In this document: one piece after another, positions 19,601 through 26,543 of the stretch | Numbering within the stretch: position 1 is the stretch's first letter | Layout of the letters: every line of letters starts with the position of its first letter | Notes under the pieces: generated by a model | The model's input: only the letters and a program-made list of their open reading frames with translations | Told to the model about the DNA's origin: nothing | Databases searched by the model: none | Program-made: the position numbers and the translations under genes | From: an uncultured Candidatus Melainabacteria bacterium | GTDB lineage: Bacteria; Cyanobacteriota; Vampirovibrionia; Gastranaerophilales; Gastranaerophilaceae | DNA: 51,463 nt | NCBI GenBank assembly: GCA_934747325.1 | Contig: CAKVGW010000004.1 | Location: forward strand, 1-51,463 | Direction: 5' to 3'

Positions 19601-19955
19601 TGTCAGTCATTGTAGGAATATCACCGATGTAAACTTCTTGTTCTTTAATTTCACCGCTATCACGGTTAACAAGTCTAACCATCACACGAAGCTGTTTTGC
19701 ATAAGTTGCGTCATGAATACGAGCTTCTTCAATTGTGTATTTTGCATTATCGAACGTGTAGTTAGGTAAGAAGTGCAATTCTAATCTTCCTGTATAATCT
19801 TTTACAGGAGAGAATGCTAATAATTCTTCTTTTAAGCCCTCTTTCAAAAACCATTCAAATGATTTTTTTTGCACGTCAATTAAATCCGGTAAATCGTCCA
19901 AACGTGTATTAGGAATACCCATTGGCGTTACTCTTTTTGCATATTCTGTCGACAT
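16641..19955 (-). CDS. rpoB: DNA-directed RNA polymerase subunit beta
   Basis: This is the beta subunit of RNA polymerase. The 1104 residues are typical of cyanobacterial-type beta lacking the E. coli lineage insertions. Landmarks include the rifampicin pocket ([31 protein letters not shown], shortened as [10 protein letters not shown]...HKRRISALG), [19 protein letters not shown], the [15 protein letters not shown] loop and the C-terminal clamp segment [23 protein letters not shown] (key residues [19 protein letters not shown]). It leads the rpoB-rpoC1-rpoC2 operon. rplJ and rplL, which precede rpoB in most bacteria, are not adjacent; rplK and rplA are about 20 kb away. The ribosome binding site GAGGTGA precedes the ATG. 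Confidence 0.97.
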   Translation of the reverse strand: MSTEYAKRVTPMGIPNTRLDDLPDLIDVQKKSFEWFLKEGLKEELLAFSPVKDYTGRLELHFLPNYTFDNAKYTIEEARIHDATYAKQLRVMVRLVNRDSGEIKEQEVYIGDIPTMTDKGTFIVNGAERVIVSQIVRSPGVYFKREISPTGKRLYNATMIPNRGAWLKIETDSNDIIYVKIDKNRKILATTLLKAMGITVSEMESLFTHFEFLKKTLDKDTTETTDDALIDLYKKLRPGDPASAQGGRQILESRFFDDKKYDIGRVGRYKLNKKLNLNIPKNQRTLTVQDIVASIEYLINLTYDEGSLDDIDHLGNRRIRSVGELLQNQFRVGLSRIERIVKERMTLQDSETLTPLNLLNTKPLVASLKEFFGSSQLSQFMDQINPLAELTHKRRISALGPGGLQRERAGFAVRDIHPSHYGRICPIETPEGPNAGLIGSLATHARVNDYGFVESPFFVVKDGKVTDEVVYMTADEDENFRCAPADVQLNPDNTFKAAQIPVRYRSEFIMSDSSKVDYMGVCPIQIISVATSMIPFIEHDDANRALMGSNMQRQSVPLLITERPVVGTGMERRVAKDSGMVVCARVSGVVSRVTGEEIIITDQAGKQHLHTLMKYVRSNQDTCINQKPIVKEGDKIEAGDVIADGASTSCGELSIGKNILVAYMPWEGYNFEDAILLSERCVHDDIFTSVHIEKLEIDARQTKLGPEEITREIPNVSEEALRHLDERGIVRIGARVYADDILVGKVTPKGESEHPPEEKLLRAIFAEKARDVKDNSLRVPHGEGGRVLDVKVFDREKGDELPPGANTVIRVYIAQKRKVSVGDKLSGRHGNKGIVSRILPKEDMPFLPDGTPVDIVLNPLGVPSRMNVGQTYECLLGLAAYLTGEHYEAPSFDERYGDNQSEIATKAELLRGIKESGCDWVREDGKVYLIDGRTGEPFDEPIAVGLSYILKLVHLVDDKIHARSTGPYSLVTQQPLGGKAQFGGQRFGEMEVWALEAYGAAYTLQEMLTIKSDDVNGRNRAYESIVKGDNIPRPGIPESFKVLVRELQSIGLDITVAKKNGVEVDLMSDMEDLRKAAPKRTLSDIDSELLNINFFDTSATLGEI

Positions 19956-20267
19956 TAATTCACCTCATCTATTCTAGTGATTACTATATAAAAAATTTAC
20001 TTTTTATCTACTTTTATTTCGGACATAATTATCCCATATACAGCATGTTAATTAATCGTACTACATCAAAAAGTATCGTCAAGTTAATAAGGGTATAAAG
20101 TACAATTTTTCAAGTGGTTTATTTACAAAAATTTACAAAAAAAATAATAAATATCTTTTAATTATATATTATATAACCTATTCATGGCATGCTAATAATA
20201 TCCTCTATTTATTTGATTACAAATTTTAATCCATATCTTAAACTATATGTATTGAATGGGGAGAGAT
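19956..20267. other. AT-rich divergent intergenic region, rpoB / methyltransferase
   Basis: About 310 bp separate rpoB (minus) from the methyltransferase gene (plus). It holds the leader and promoter of rpoB, a 10-bp-period direct repeat (TTTACAAAAATTTAC at 20122-20136) and no convincing open reading frame or RNA gene. The direct repeat resembles the shared-operator element but is at a different distance from any -10-like box. Confidence 0.5.
20055..20082 (-). promoter_or_regulatory. possible promoter of the rpoB operon
   Basis: On the minus strand TTGACG is followed, after 16 bases, by TACGAT. This is the best sigma-70-like match in the gap, about 100 bp before rpoB. The -10 is imperfect (4 of 6). 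Confidence 0.3.
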
Positions 20268-21146
20268 ATGGCTAAATCGAATTTAAAAGAAAAAAAAGTT
20301 GCAAAAAGTTCAGCGGCATTAAAAGTCGTTGACGATAACGCTGTTAAAACCACTGCTTACAGTGATATAAACTTAAAAAAATGGCGTGAATATGACCATG
20401 TTAAAACTGATACTTTGTGGGAATTTCCGAATCGTTTAAAAGAAGGCGGACATTCAAACGAATATCATGGCAACTACATTCCGCAAATTGCTCAACAGAT
20501 TTATGAACGTTATACAAAGAAAAACGATATTGTTCTTGATTTGTTCTTCGGTTCAGGCACTTCAGGTATTGAAGCCATAAATATGAATAGACGTTGTATC
20601 GGCGTTGAACTTAAAGACGAATTAGCAGAAAAAGTTTCAGAAAAATTCACCCCAAAACAACTTGTAACAGATGTAAATATTATTTGCGCAGATTCAACAA
20701 GCGAATTAGCAAAAGAAAAAGTTCAAGCAAGACTTGATATCATGGGCAGAAAACAAGCACAATTATTAATGCTTCATCCGCCTTATGATGATATTATTAA
20801 ATTCTCAGATAAGAAAGAAGACTTGTCTAACTGTGCAACAACAGAAGAATTTTATGATTTGTTTGAAAAAGTTGCAAAAAACGGTTATGATCTATTAGAA
20901 AAAGGACGTTTTGCGTGCTTGATTATCGGTGATAAGTACGCAAATTCTCAACACATTCCTCTTGGCTTTGAATGCATGGCAAGAATGAATAAATTAGGTT
21001 TCATAACTAAAGCCATAATTATTAAAGATATGCAAGGCAACGAAAGAGCAAAAGGAAAAACCGCAAATCTTTGGAGATACAGAGCTTTGGCCGGTGGTTT
21101 CTATATTTTTAAGCATGAATATGTGATGGTATTCCAAAAAGTATGA
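20268..21146 (+). CDS. solitary DNA methyltransferase (N4/N6 type)
   Basis: S-adenosylmethionine-dependent methylation of adenine or cytosine in DNA is the expected activity. The motif I loop VLDLFFGSGTSGIEA (about 88-102) binds AdoMet, preceded by a motif X-like region (SNEYHGNYIPQIAQQIYERY). Motif IV reads LHPPYDDI (about 168-175), an unusual HPPY variant of the common [DNS]PP[YFW]. The C-terminus (NLWRYRALAGGFYIFKHEY) follows the fold. No restriction endonuclease or specificity subunit is adjacent, so it is an orphan. I start it at ATG 20268, which has GGGGAGAG 5 bases upstream; the ATG at 20256 overlaps that ribosome binding site. It heads a four-gene operon. Confidence 0.85.
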   Translation: MAKSNLKEKKVAKSSAALKVVDDNAVKTTAYSDINLKKWREYDHVKTDTLWEFPNRLKEGGHSNEYHGNYIPQIAQQIYERYTKKNDIVLDLFFGSGTSGIEAINMNRRCIGVELKDELAEKVSEKFTPKQLVTDVNIICADSTSELAKEKVQARLDIMGRKQAQLLMLHPPYDDIIKFSDKKEDLSNCATTEEFYDLFEKVAKNGYDLLEKGRFACLIIGDKYANSQHIPLGFECMARMNKLGFITKAIIIKDMQGNERAKGKTANLWRYRALAGGFYIFKHEYVMVFQKV

Positions 21147-21430
21147 TAAAAGAAACTTCTGACGGCTTATTAATTAGAATTAAAATTGTTCCTAATTCAT
21201 CTAAAAACGATTTGATAATTGAAGATGAGTTTATCAAAGTAAAAGTTACTGCTCAACCGATTGAAAATAAAGCGAATAAAGCGCTTGTCGAATTTTTATC
21301 TAAAAGGTTTAAAGTCCCAAAAACAAGTATAGAAATTGTTAAAGGTGACACTTCAAAAGAAAAAACTCTTTTGTTTTCAATAAAAGATGAAGAAAAGAAA
21401 CAAAATATTATTTCAGAATTGACAAAATAG
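21143..21430 (+). CDS. DUF167/YggU family protein
   Basis: This is a small conserved protein of unknown biochemical role. The 95 residues match the family: IRIKIVPNSSKNDLI at the start (about 10-24), FIKVKVTAQPIENKANKALVEFLSKRF (key PIENKANKAL, about 41-50) and the IEIVKGDTSKEKTLLF strand. It overlaps the methyltransferase by 4 bp (ATGA), so the two are translationally coupled; the pairing gives no clear functional clue. Confidence 0.9.
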   Translation: MIKETSDGLLIRIKIVPNSSKNDLIIEDEFIKVKVTAQPIENKANKALVEFLSKRFKVPKTSIEIVKGDTSKEKTLLFSIKDEEKKQNIISELTK

Positions 21431-21467
21431 TCTAAAAACTATACGATAAAAGAAAAAAGGTGTTTGT

Positions 21468-21770
21468 ATGTATAAACGTTGGTATGATGTAGATCCTACA
21501 GTTAGCTTAGCAGTTAGTCTTATGCGTAATGCGAATATCATGACGCAGTATAAATGCGCGGATTTAATTGTAAAGAAATCAAAAGATAATGGGGTTGATT
21601 TAGCTGACAATATACTAACTGATGCTTTTACTTATGTACTTAGACGTTGGTACGATACTGATCAAAAAATCGCAGAGTCTTTTGAATACCTAAAATCACT
21701 TCCTGAAGAGTTACAAAAAGAAGTTGCTTTGGATTTGATAAATTTATTGCAGGAAGAAGAAGCAAGATAA
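21468..21770 (+). CDS. hypothetical small helical protein with a repeated RWYD motif
   Basis: The family is not recognised. The 100 residues are helical and contain two copies of a short motif: KRWYDVDPTVSLAVSLMR at about 3-20 and RRWYDTDQKIAESFEYLK at about 59-76, separated by about 56 residues. That spacing suggests an internal duplication of a helix-turn-helix-like hairpin. No signal peptide is seen. A ribosome binding site AAAAAGG precedes the ATG. Its stop overlaps the next start by one base (TAATG), placing it in the operon with the transporter. Confidence 0.7.
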   Translation: MYKRWYDVDPTVSLAVSLMRNANIMTQYKCADLIVKKSKDNGVDLADNILTDAFTYVLRRWYDTDQKIAESFEYLKSLPEELQKEVALDLINLLQEEEAR

Positions 21771-23086
21771 TGAACACACTTTTACAGCTATGTTTAAATC
21801 CTGCTCTTGTTGCTGTAATTTTATTATGTATTTTGTGTATCAGAAAAGTTAATGTTTTGCTTGCAATAATTATTTCTACAATTGTTGCAGGACTTGTTTC
21901 CGGCATGCATATCCAAAAAATAATGGATGTATTTATTTCCGGCATGGGCGGAAATTCCGAAACAGCTTTGAGTTATATTTTGCTCGGCGCTTTTGCTGCA
22001 ACAATGGCACATTCAGGTTTCACAGATGTTTTATCAAGAAAAATTACAGAGGTTGTTGCAGGGAAAAAATTTGTTTTACTTGGAATTTTAACGCTTATTG
22101 CTATGGCATCTCAAAACATAGTGCCGATACATATTGCGTTTATTCCCATAATCATTCCGCCATTATTAAAAATAATGAATAAACTTGAAATTGACAGGCG
22201 CGCAGTAGCTTGTGTTTTGGCGTTTGGTTTAAAAATGCCTTATATTGCAATACCGGCAGGATTTGGTTTGATTTTCCAAAATCTTATTGCAGATAACATG
22301 ACTCAAAACGGCGTACAAATTTTAAGAAGTGAAATTTGGAAATCTACTTTTATACTCGGATTGGGCATGCTCGTTGGGCTTTTAGTCGCGGTTTTTATAA
22401 CTTATCGTAAGCCTAGAATATATGAAGATAAACAAATTGCAAATATGCCTCAAAGTGAAGGTAAATTTCGTAAAAGACACTATGTTGTAATCTTAGCGGC
22501 GATTGCTACTTTTGTAGTCCAATTATTAACTCAATCATTACCACTTGGCGCATTAGTCGGCTTAGGGATTATTTTCTCATTTGGCGTAATTCCACAAGAT
22601 AAAATGGATCATATGATGAACGAAGGCATATATTTGATGGGTTATATTGCTTTTGTAATGCTTGTTGCAGCAGGATTTGCGTCAGTTCTGAAAGAAACAG
22701 GTGCGATTGATTCGCTCGTAAATCTTGTTATTGGTATTTTGCCGAACAATGTTATTTTAACATCTCTGATAATTTTAATTATCGGATTATTTATAACAAT
22801 CGGGATTGGTACATCTTTTGGTACAATACCTATATTAGCAGTTTTATTTATTCCAGTTTGTACACATTTAGGATTTAATCCACAACAGATAGTGGTACTT
22901 TTGGCAGCAGCCGCGGCTTTGGGCGATGCAGGATCTCCTGCGTCTGACACAACATTAGGACCGACAGCGGGGTTGAATGCTGACGGACAACATAATCATA
23001 TTTTTGATACCTGCATCCCAACATTCCTGCATTACAACATTGCTTTAATACTGTTTGCATTGATTGGAATTTGGATTTTTGGTTAA
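21770..23086 (+). CDS. YuiF-type Na+/H+ antiporter-family (putative amino acid) transporter
   Basis: The 438 residues form a polytopic inner-membrane carrier of the NhaC-like/COG2056 family, for which amino acid (histidine) uptake or cation exchange has been proposed. About 11-12 hydrophobic segments are visible, starting with ALVAVILLCILCI near 12-24. The family signature near the C-terminus, AAAAALGDAGSPASDTTLGPT (about 379-399, key residues GDAGSPASD), is present, as are SQNIVPIHIAFIPIIIPP (about 119-136) and GLKMPYIAIPAGFGLIFQN. Substrate cannot be assigned from sequence. It is the last gene of the operon starting with the methyltransferase; no obvious hairpin terminator follows, only a short repeat. 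Confidence 0.88.
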   Translation: MNTLLQLCLNPALVAVILLCILCIRKVNVLLAIIISTIVAGLVSGMHIQKIMDVFISGMGGNSETALSYILLGAFAATMAHSGFTDVLSRKITEVVAGKKFVLLGILTLIAMASQNIVPIHIAFIPIIIPPLLKIMNKLEIDRRAVACVLAFGLKMPYIAIPAGFGLIFQNLIADNMTQNGVQILRSEIWKSTFILGLGMLVGLLVAVFITYRKPRIYEDKQIANMPQSEGKFRKRHYVVILAAIATFVVQLLTQSLPLGALVGLGIIFSFGVIPQDKMDHMMNEGIYLMGYIAFVMLVAAGFASVLKETGAIDSLVNLVIGILPNNVILTSLIILIIGLFITIGIGTSFGTIPILAVLFIPVCTHLGFNPQQIVVLLAAAAALGDAGSPASDTTLGPTAGLNADGQHNHIFDTCIPTFLHYNIALILFALIGIWIFG

Positions 23087-23100
23087 AAAGTTTTGTAAAA

Positions 23101-23125
23101 CCCTCACCCTATGGAAAGGGAATAA
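23101..23125. repeat. dispersed CCCTCACCCTA / GGGAATAA intergenic repeat, short copy
   Basis: It contains CCCTCACCCTA followed by a small inverted end AAAGGGAATAA. Related copies occur at 26.2, 37.5, 41.1 and 41.7 kb. Confidence 0.5.
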
Positions 23126-23133
23126 ACATACTC

Positions 23134-23898
23134 TTATTTAATTCTTCGGCCTTGCATGTCGTACAAATGTCCGTTAGGCATTTCTATGCACATTTTGCCA
23201 TTGTGGGTAACCTTTTTACCCGGAGCTCTACCTTGTTGGTATGCATTCATATCTTTTGAATTTTTCTCTTCTGTACTAAAATCATCACCGTCATTTAGTT
23301 CATTGTCTCCGGTAGCATCATCTTCATCGCCATAACCTCCAATACTTTTAGGATGTTCTCCGTTAGCGTTAGCTACACCGGTACCATTAGTATTTGATTC
23401 GTTATCAACAGTAGCACCATCTTCCTCGCCATAACCTCCAATGCTTTTAGGATGTTCTCCGTTAGCTGTAGCTACACCGGTACCGTTAGTATTTGGTTCA
23501 TTGTCACCAGTAGCTTCATCTACATCGCCATAATCTCCCATATCTTTAGGAGGATGTTCATCACTAGCGGTAGCTACACCGGTACCGTTAGTATTTGATT
23601 CGTTGTCAACAGTACCATCATCTAATTGGTCATAATCTCCCATACTTTTAGGATCTTTTTCGTTAACTTGATTTTTATTACCAAGAGTGTTCTTCAAGTA
23701 ATCTTTTGCATTGTCTAATAATGTTTGTATAGAATTTTTTTCTATTGTGGTTAATTCGTCATAATTACCTGACAAATAATCCTGTAAAGCCTGAAATTCT
23801 TTTTGGGTATCTACTTTGGATTTACTTTTACCTGTGCTGTCAGAACTGGCTATTTGATTTATAGCTTCATTTACTTTGGGTCTAATTGTATTTGACAT
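23134..23898 (-). CDS. acidic tandem-repeat protein of the sigma-28 operon
   Basis: The function is not recognised. Residues 1-80 are a helical domain without a signal peptide. Residues 83-200 contain about 3.5 tandem copies of a 33-residue, Gly/Asn/Asp/Glu-rich unit: each starts PKSMGDY or PKSIGGY (residues 83, 117, 150, 183), continues with an acidic stretch ending TGDNE or TVDNE, and closes NTNGTGVA. The last 45 residues are basic and end with MPNGHLYDMQGRRIK. That tail resembles the DLQGRR-type ends of exported Bacteroidetes proteins, but this may be coincidence. A good AAGGAG precedes the ATG, 49 bp after the upstream gene; both belong to the sigma-28-driven operon. Confidence 0.75.
   Translation of the reverse strand: MSNTIRPKVNEAINQIASSDSTGKSKSKVDTQKEFQALQDYLSGNYDELTTIEKNSIQTLLDNAKDYLKNTLGNKNQVNEKDPKSMGDYDQLDDGTVDNESNTNGTGVATASDEHPPKDMGDYGDVDEATGDNEPNTNGTGVATANGEHPKSIGGYGEEDGATVDNESNTNGTGVANANGEHPKSIGGYGDEDDATGDNELNDGDDFSTEEKNSKDMNAYQQGRAPGKKVTHNGKMCIEMPNGHLYDMQGRRIK
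23299..23652 (-). repeat. tandem repeat, 99-bp unit, about 3.5 copies
   Basis: In-frame DNA repeat encoding the 33-residue units of the acidic repeat protein. Copies two to four keep exact 99-bp spacing; the first junction has one extra codon. Confidence 0.85.
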
Positions 23899-23947
23899 TA
23901 TTTATCTCCTTATTAAAGTTTTCTAATTGACGGAGCTGCAATATAAT

Positions 23948-24934
23948 TTAAGCTGTTTTACCCATCAATTTATCTTCGTCATAAGTTCCATTTGCTTTCA
24001 TGTGAGCTATAACTTCTTTTGGTATGTAGACATCATTACCATCTGCTTTAAAACGTCCATTAGCGAATGCTTTTGGATTAGCTTTTATAACGGCTTTTAT
24101 GTCATCACGGTTTGTGATACCTAATTTTTTTAAAGTTGTTGAAAAATCATCATTTTCTTGAGCTTCTACTTTATAGTTACCATTTTTTGTAACTATAAAA
24201 CTACCTTTATATTCATGGTTTTTATCAAGAAACGACTTACCTGTATTCCCGCTTGGGAATGTAAAATTCCTAATCATACTACCATCTTCATAATACTTTA
24301 TAGTTGCATTACCTCCACCTTCGCTTTCTGATAATAATAAACCATTGGAATCTATAATCGTAGTTGAGCCGTCGTCAAACACACCGGTAATTGTGCCATC
24401 TTTGTTAATTGTTTTAGTTTTAATCTTTGCTAAATGTTCATAACCGGTATGCGTATTACCGTCTTCATCAACGTATTTAATTTGTGCACCATCAACATCA
24501 TCAACACCGGTTCCTTTATTATCCGTAAAGATGTCCTTGTTATTCTCTTTTGCATATTGAATAAAACTTAAAGCATTTTGAATACGAGCTTTTACTCTTG
24601 CCGTAACAGATTTTGCAGAGTTTGCATTACTCATATCGTAAGATATATCATCTTTAAAGAATCTGGCTATACAACCTTTAAAAACATTTTTCAATTCAGA
24701 AGCAATGCTTGCTTTTTGTTCACTGACTGTTACTACACCGTCATTATTTGTATCATATTCAGAACAGTGTTGTTCACCATCATTTGATTCTTCCGGATTC
24801 GGTAATTTATCAAAAATGCTACTGTTTAAATTCACAATTCCATTGTCGCCGGTACCTAATCTATTAGTTGAAATACCCGTTATATTTGGATCTAATTTTG
24901 CAAGTTTTACATTATTATCACCATTAATACCCAT
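23948..24934 (-). CDS. EF-hand and LysM-like protein of the sigma-28 operon
   Basis: The 328 residues show no signal peptide. A canonical EF-hand calcium loop DTNNDGVVTVSE lies at 61-72, with Asp/Asn at positions 1, 3 and 5 and Glu at 12. Residues about 150-255 are beta-rich with repeated Asp-Gly turns (DEDGNTHTGYE, NKDGTITGVFDDGSTTII, YEDGSMIRNF). Residues 257-306 resemble a divergent LysM module: TTLKKLGITNRDDIKAVIKA then NDVYIPKEV, compatible with binding N-acetylglucosamine polymers. The role is unknown; calcium binding and glycan binding are predictions. An AGAAAGGA ribosome binding site precedes the ATG, and the gene follows a 38-codon gene behind a perfect sigma-28 promoter. Confidence 0.75.
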   Translation of the reverse strand: MGINGDNNVKLAKLDPNITGISTNRLGTGDNGIVNLNSSIFDKLPNPEESNDGEQHCSEYDTNNDGVVTVSEQKASIASELKNVFKGCIARFFKDDISYDMSNANSAKSVTARVKARIQNALSFIQYAKENNKDIFTDNKGTGVDDVDGAQIKYVDEDGNTHTGYEHLAKIKTKTINKDGTITGVFDDGSTTIIDSNGLLLSESEGGGNATIKYYEDGSMIRNFTFPSGNTGKSFLDKNHEYKGSFIVTKNGNYKVEAQENDDFSTTLKKLGITNRDDIKAVIKANPKAFANGRFKADGNDVYIPKEVIAHMKANGTYDEDKLMGKTA

Positions 24935-25021
24935 ATTTTTATCCTTTCTATTTTGTTCTTATTATTTCAATTAAAGTTAATAATCTTTACCTACTTATTG
25001 TAGTTTTTTAATTTCCTAAAG

Positions 25022-25138
25022 TTATAATCTTTGGGAATTCATCTTATATTTTCGCAGTCTAAAAATATTGCTTGCGTCACAATGTTTCCCTTCAACTTTC
25101 AGTTCTATAAAAAATCTTACATAACTTGAAATTTCCAT
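25022..25138 (-). CDS. 38-residue small protein, first gene of the sigma-28 operon
   Basis: A short open reading frame begins at ATG 25138, with AAGGAG 5 bases upstream, and is the first start codon after a perfect sigma-28 promoter (start about 25172). The product begins MEISSYVRFFIELKVEGKHC and ends with a basic stretch (RLRKYKMNSQRL). It has one Cys and no signal peptide. The family is not recognised. Downstream, after 87 bp, comes the EF-hand/LysM-like gene. The ribosome binding site and promoter argue that it is translated; a leader peptide or a secreted-chaperone role are possible, but nothing in sequence decides. Confidence 0.6.
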   Translation of the reverse strand: MEISSYVRFFIELKVEGKHCDASNIFRLRKYKMNSQRL

Positions 25139-25179
25139 TTTTACTCCTTGTTATTTCTAACAGATTTATTGTGTTTTAG

Positions 25180-25238
25180 TTATCGGCATTTTTTAGAAAA
25201 ACTTTAGGATTTTATAAAAAATTGTTACATATATTTAC
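25180..25238 (-). promoter_or_regulatory. perfect sigma-28 (FliA) promoter with upstream shared operator (site i)
   Basis: On the minus strand: GTAAATATATGTAAC (25238-25224), 17 bases, TAAAGTTT (25206-25199), 11 bases, GCCGATAA (25187-25180). Both sigma-28 boxes and the 11-base spacing match the enterobacterial FliA consensus exactly. It drives the 38-residue gene, the EF-hand/LysM gene and the repeat-protein gene. Confidence 0.88.
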
Positions 25239-25352
25239 AAACTAATCTCTATATAAGCCTTAAACAAGAATATTTAATCATAGAATCTAAAATTCATATT
25301 GTTAAATAATATCGGCTCTCAACTTTAAATACATATCAAAAACGTTCAAAAA

Positions 25353-25390
25353 TAAAAAAATCTTGGTTCCTTTAAGAGCCAAGACTTTTT
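25353..25390 (-). terminator. intrinsic terminator of the 148-residue protein gene
   Basis: A 9-bp stem TCTTGGTTC / GAGCCAAGA (one G-U pair) flanked by A and T runs. It lies just beyond the stop at 25394, with T-rich tail on the minus strand. Confidence 0.8.
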
Positions 25391-25393
25391 TTA

Positions 25394-25840
25394 TTATCCG
25401 TTCAAACCGTAATTGAAGTCTTCTTGAATATTGCTTGAAAGCATTGACTTCAATGATTCTAAATAAGCATTAACTTCTTCTAATTCTGCACTATCGGTTG
25501 TAATTTGAGCATCTACTTGTGTTTCCCAAGCAGTTAATTCATCTAATTGGTCTTGGAAACTTGCTGTAATTTTATTAACTTCTTCTTCAAAATCAGGGAT
25601 TTCTGTATAATCTTTATAATCATCATATAAATGAGCGCCACCATCAGCTTGGTCTGCTTCATAAATTTCTTTAAAGTAAGCTCTGTTTGCTCTATCTTGA
25701 GCATTCTTTAATGATTGAGCATCAGCTTGTGAATAGGTAGCAAGTGATTTTTGATTTTGTAATTGAGTAATTTCAAGGTTAAGAGCATTTCTTCTTAACT
25801 TGTAACTCATTAATGTTTCGTGTAAATTTGCGATTGCCAT
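25394..25840 (-). CDS. hypothetical coiled-coil protein, member of the shared-operator gene set
   Basis: The family is not recognised. The 148 residues form two long helices: 5-60 (NLHETLMSYKLRRNALNLEI...) and 85-138 (FEEEVNKITASFQDQLDELT...), joined by an Asp/Tyr-rich loop (HLYDDYKDYTEIPDF). It has no signal peptide and only small hydrophobic content, resembling small helical exported or filament-like proteins. Size, layout and promoter resemble the 143-residue protein at 39256-39687, although I see no clear sequence similarity. An AAGGTG ribosome binding site precedes the ATG, and the gene has its own terminator, so it is monocistronic. Confidence 0.75.
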   Translation of the reverse strand: MAIANLHETLMSYKLRRNALNLEITQLQNQKSLATYSQADAQSLKNAQDRANRAYFKEIYEADQADGGAHLYDDYKDYTEIPDFEEEVNKITASFQDQLDELTAWETQVDAQITTDSAELEEVNAYLESLKSMLSSNIQEDFNYGLNG

Positions 25841-25865
25841 CTTAGTTCACCTTACTTTTTTAAAT

Positions 25866-25935
25866 CTTACACATATAAAAAGTATTTCAAAAAGATACAA
25901 TTTCACAAAAGGATTTATTTGTTACAAAACTTAAC
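25866..25935 (-). promoter_or_regulatory. shared-operator promoter (site c)
   Basis: On the minus strand GTTAAGTTTTGTAAC (25935-25921) precedes TTTATATGTGTAAG by exactly 41 bases, with TTGTAT in the -35 position. The 15-mer and the following 8 bases are identical to those of site d at 39.7 kb. Confidence 0.75.
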
Positions 25936-26089
25936 ATTTCATAACACCCTCTCCTGTCTTCGCACTACTATCCGAGATAATTTTAATAAAATAAAAAAGT
26001 TATTAAAAGGCTAGATTGTTTCGTTTTGCAACACACTTCCAAGTTGGTAGTTAAGACTACAAGTATAGAAGATAAGCGTAAAAATCGCA

Positions 26090-26160
26090 CCTCACAATGA
26101 CGCCCAACCGATAGTCTCACGCCACGTCATTACGAAGGCGATTAGCCTGAAGTAATCCAG
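26090..26160. repeat. degenerate palindromic intergenic repeat (GTCATT-type)
   Basis: AATGACG at 26096 and CGTCATT at 26125 are inverted; the right part continues with GAAGGCGATTAGCCTGAAG and TAATCCAG. It resembles the widespread GTCATTGCGAG...GAAGCAATCCAG family of bacterial intergenic palindromes, strongly eroded. Confidence 0.45.
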
Positions 26161-26224
26161 CTTTTTATTAACTATTATTTTTAGCCTATACAGTACAAAT
26201 TTTATTAAATCGCCTTACGGCTTG

Positions 26225-26310
26225 AACCCTCACCTAAATTTCTAAGTTTCGAGTCTAAAAAACAGTAAACTTTCAACTTGAAATTCTTCCCTCTCCCTAG
26301 GAGATGGAAC
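26225..26310. repeat. dispersed CCCTCACC / CCCTCTCC intergenic repeat, split copy
   Basis: It holds CCCTCACCTAA at the left and CCCTCTCCCTAGGAGATGG at the right, with AT-rich sequence between. It matches the arms of the 37.5-kb copy. Confidence 0.4.
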
Positions 26311-26470
26311 GCTGTTTGAACACATCTATCTTTCTTTGTTAAGAAATATGAAGAATTATTTTAATATATATCCAATTGTTAAGAAAACTGGAAAATCGTT
26401 ACAATTCGAGAAAACATCGTATTTGTAAGGTTTTCGGTTGCAGATACAGAGAATAATCCTTAAAATCGAT

Positions 26471-26497
26471 TAAAGTTTAAAAAAAAAATGCCGATAT
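26471..26497 (+). promoter_or_regulatory. perfect sigma-28 (FliA) promoter (site ii)
   Basis: TAAAGTTT (26471-26478), 11 bases, GCCGATAT (26490-26497). It lies 47 bp before the EF-hand/glycine-zipper gene. Unlike the other two sigma-28 promoters, it lacks the 15-bp operator 17 bp upstream; a looser GTTAAG...CGTTAC pair occurs about 70-95 bp upstream. Confidence 0.88.
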
Positions 26498-26543
26498 ACA
26501 TATCACAAGGGAACAAAAAAAGAAAATAAAAAAGGAGTAAAAA

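Larger units (their letters stand above)
25841..26543. other. 700-bp intergenic region with promoters and degraded repeats
   Basis: From left to right it holds the shared-operator promoter of the minus-strand gene (25866-25935), sequence rich in short repeats (25948-26310, including a palindromic repeat and a CCCTCACC-type element), an AT-rich stretch, and a perfect sigma-28 promoter (26471-26497). No open reading frame with a ribosome binding site is seen. The middle part is richer in G and C than its surroundings, so remnants of a mobile or repetitive element are likely. Confidence 0.6.

Noticed and set aside
20122..20136. A GTAAA direct repeat (TTTACAAAAATTTAC on the plus strand) as an eighth shared operator, upstream of rpoB
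   Set aside because: It is about 24 bases, not 41, from the nearest TTTATA box, and poly-A/T sequence makes such matches likely here.
23101..23125. CRISPR-like direct repeats or a terminator after the transporter gene
   Set aside because: There is a single short element, no spacer array and no T run; it fits the dispersed repeat family better.
26348..26428. A 26-codon open frame upstream of the EF-hand gene
   Set aside because: It lacks a ribosome binding site, precedes the sigma-28 promoter and has no visible conserved feature.
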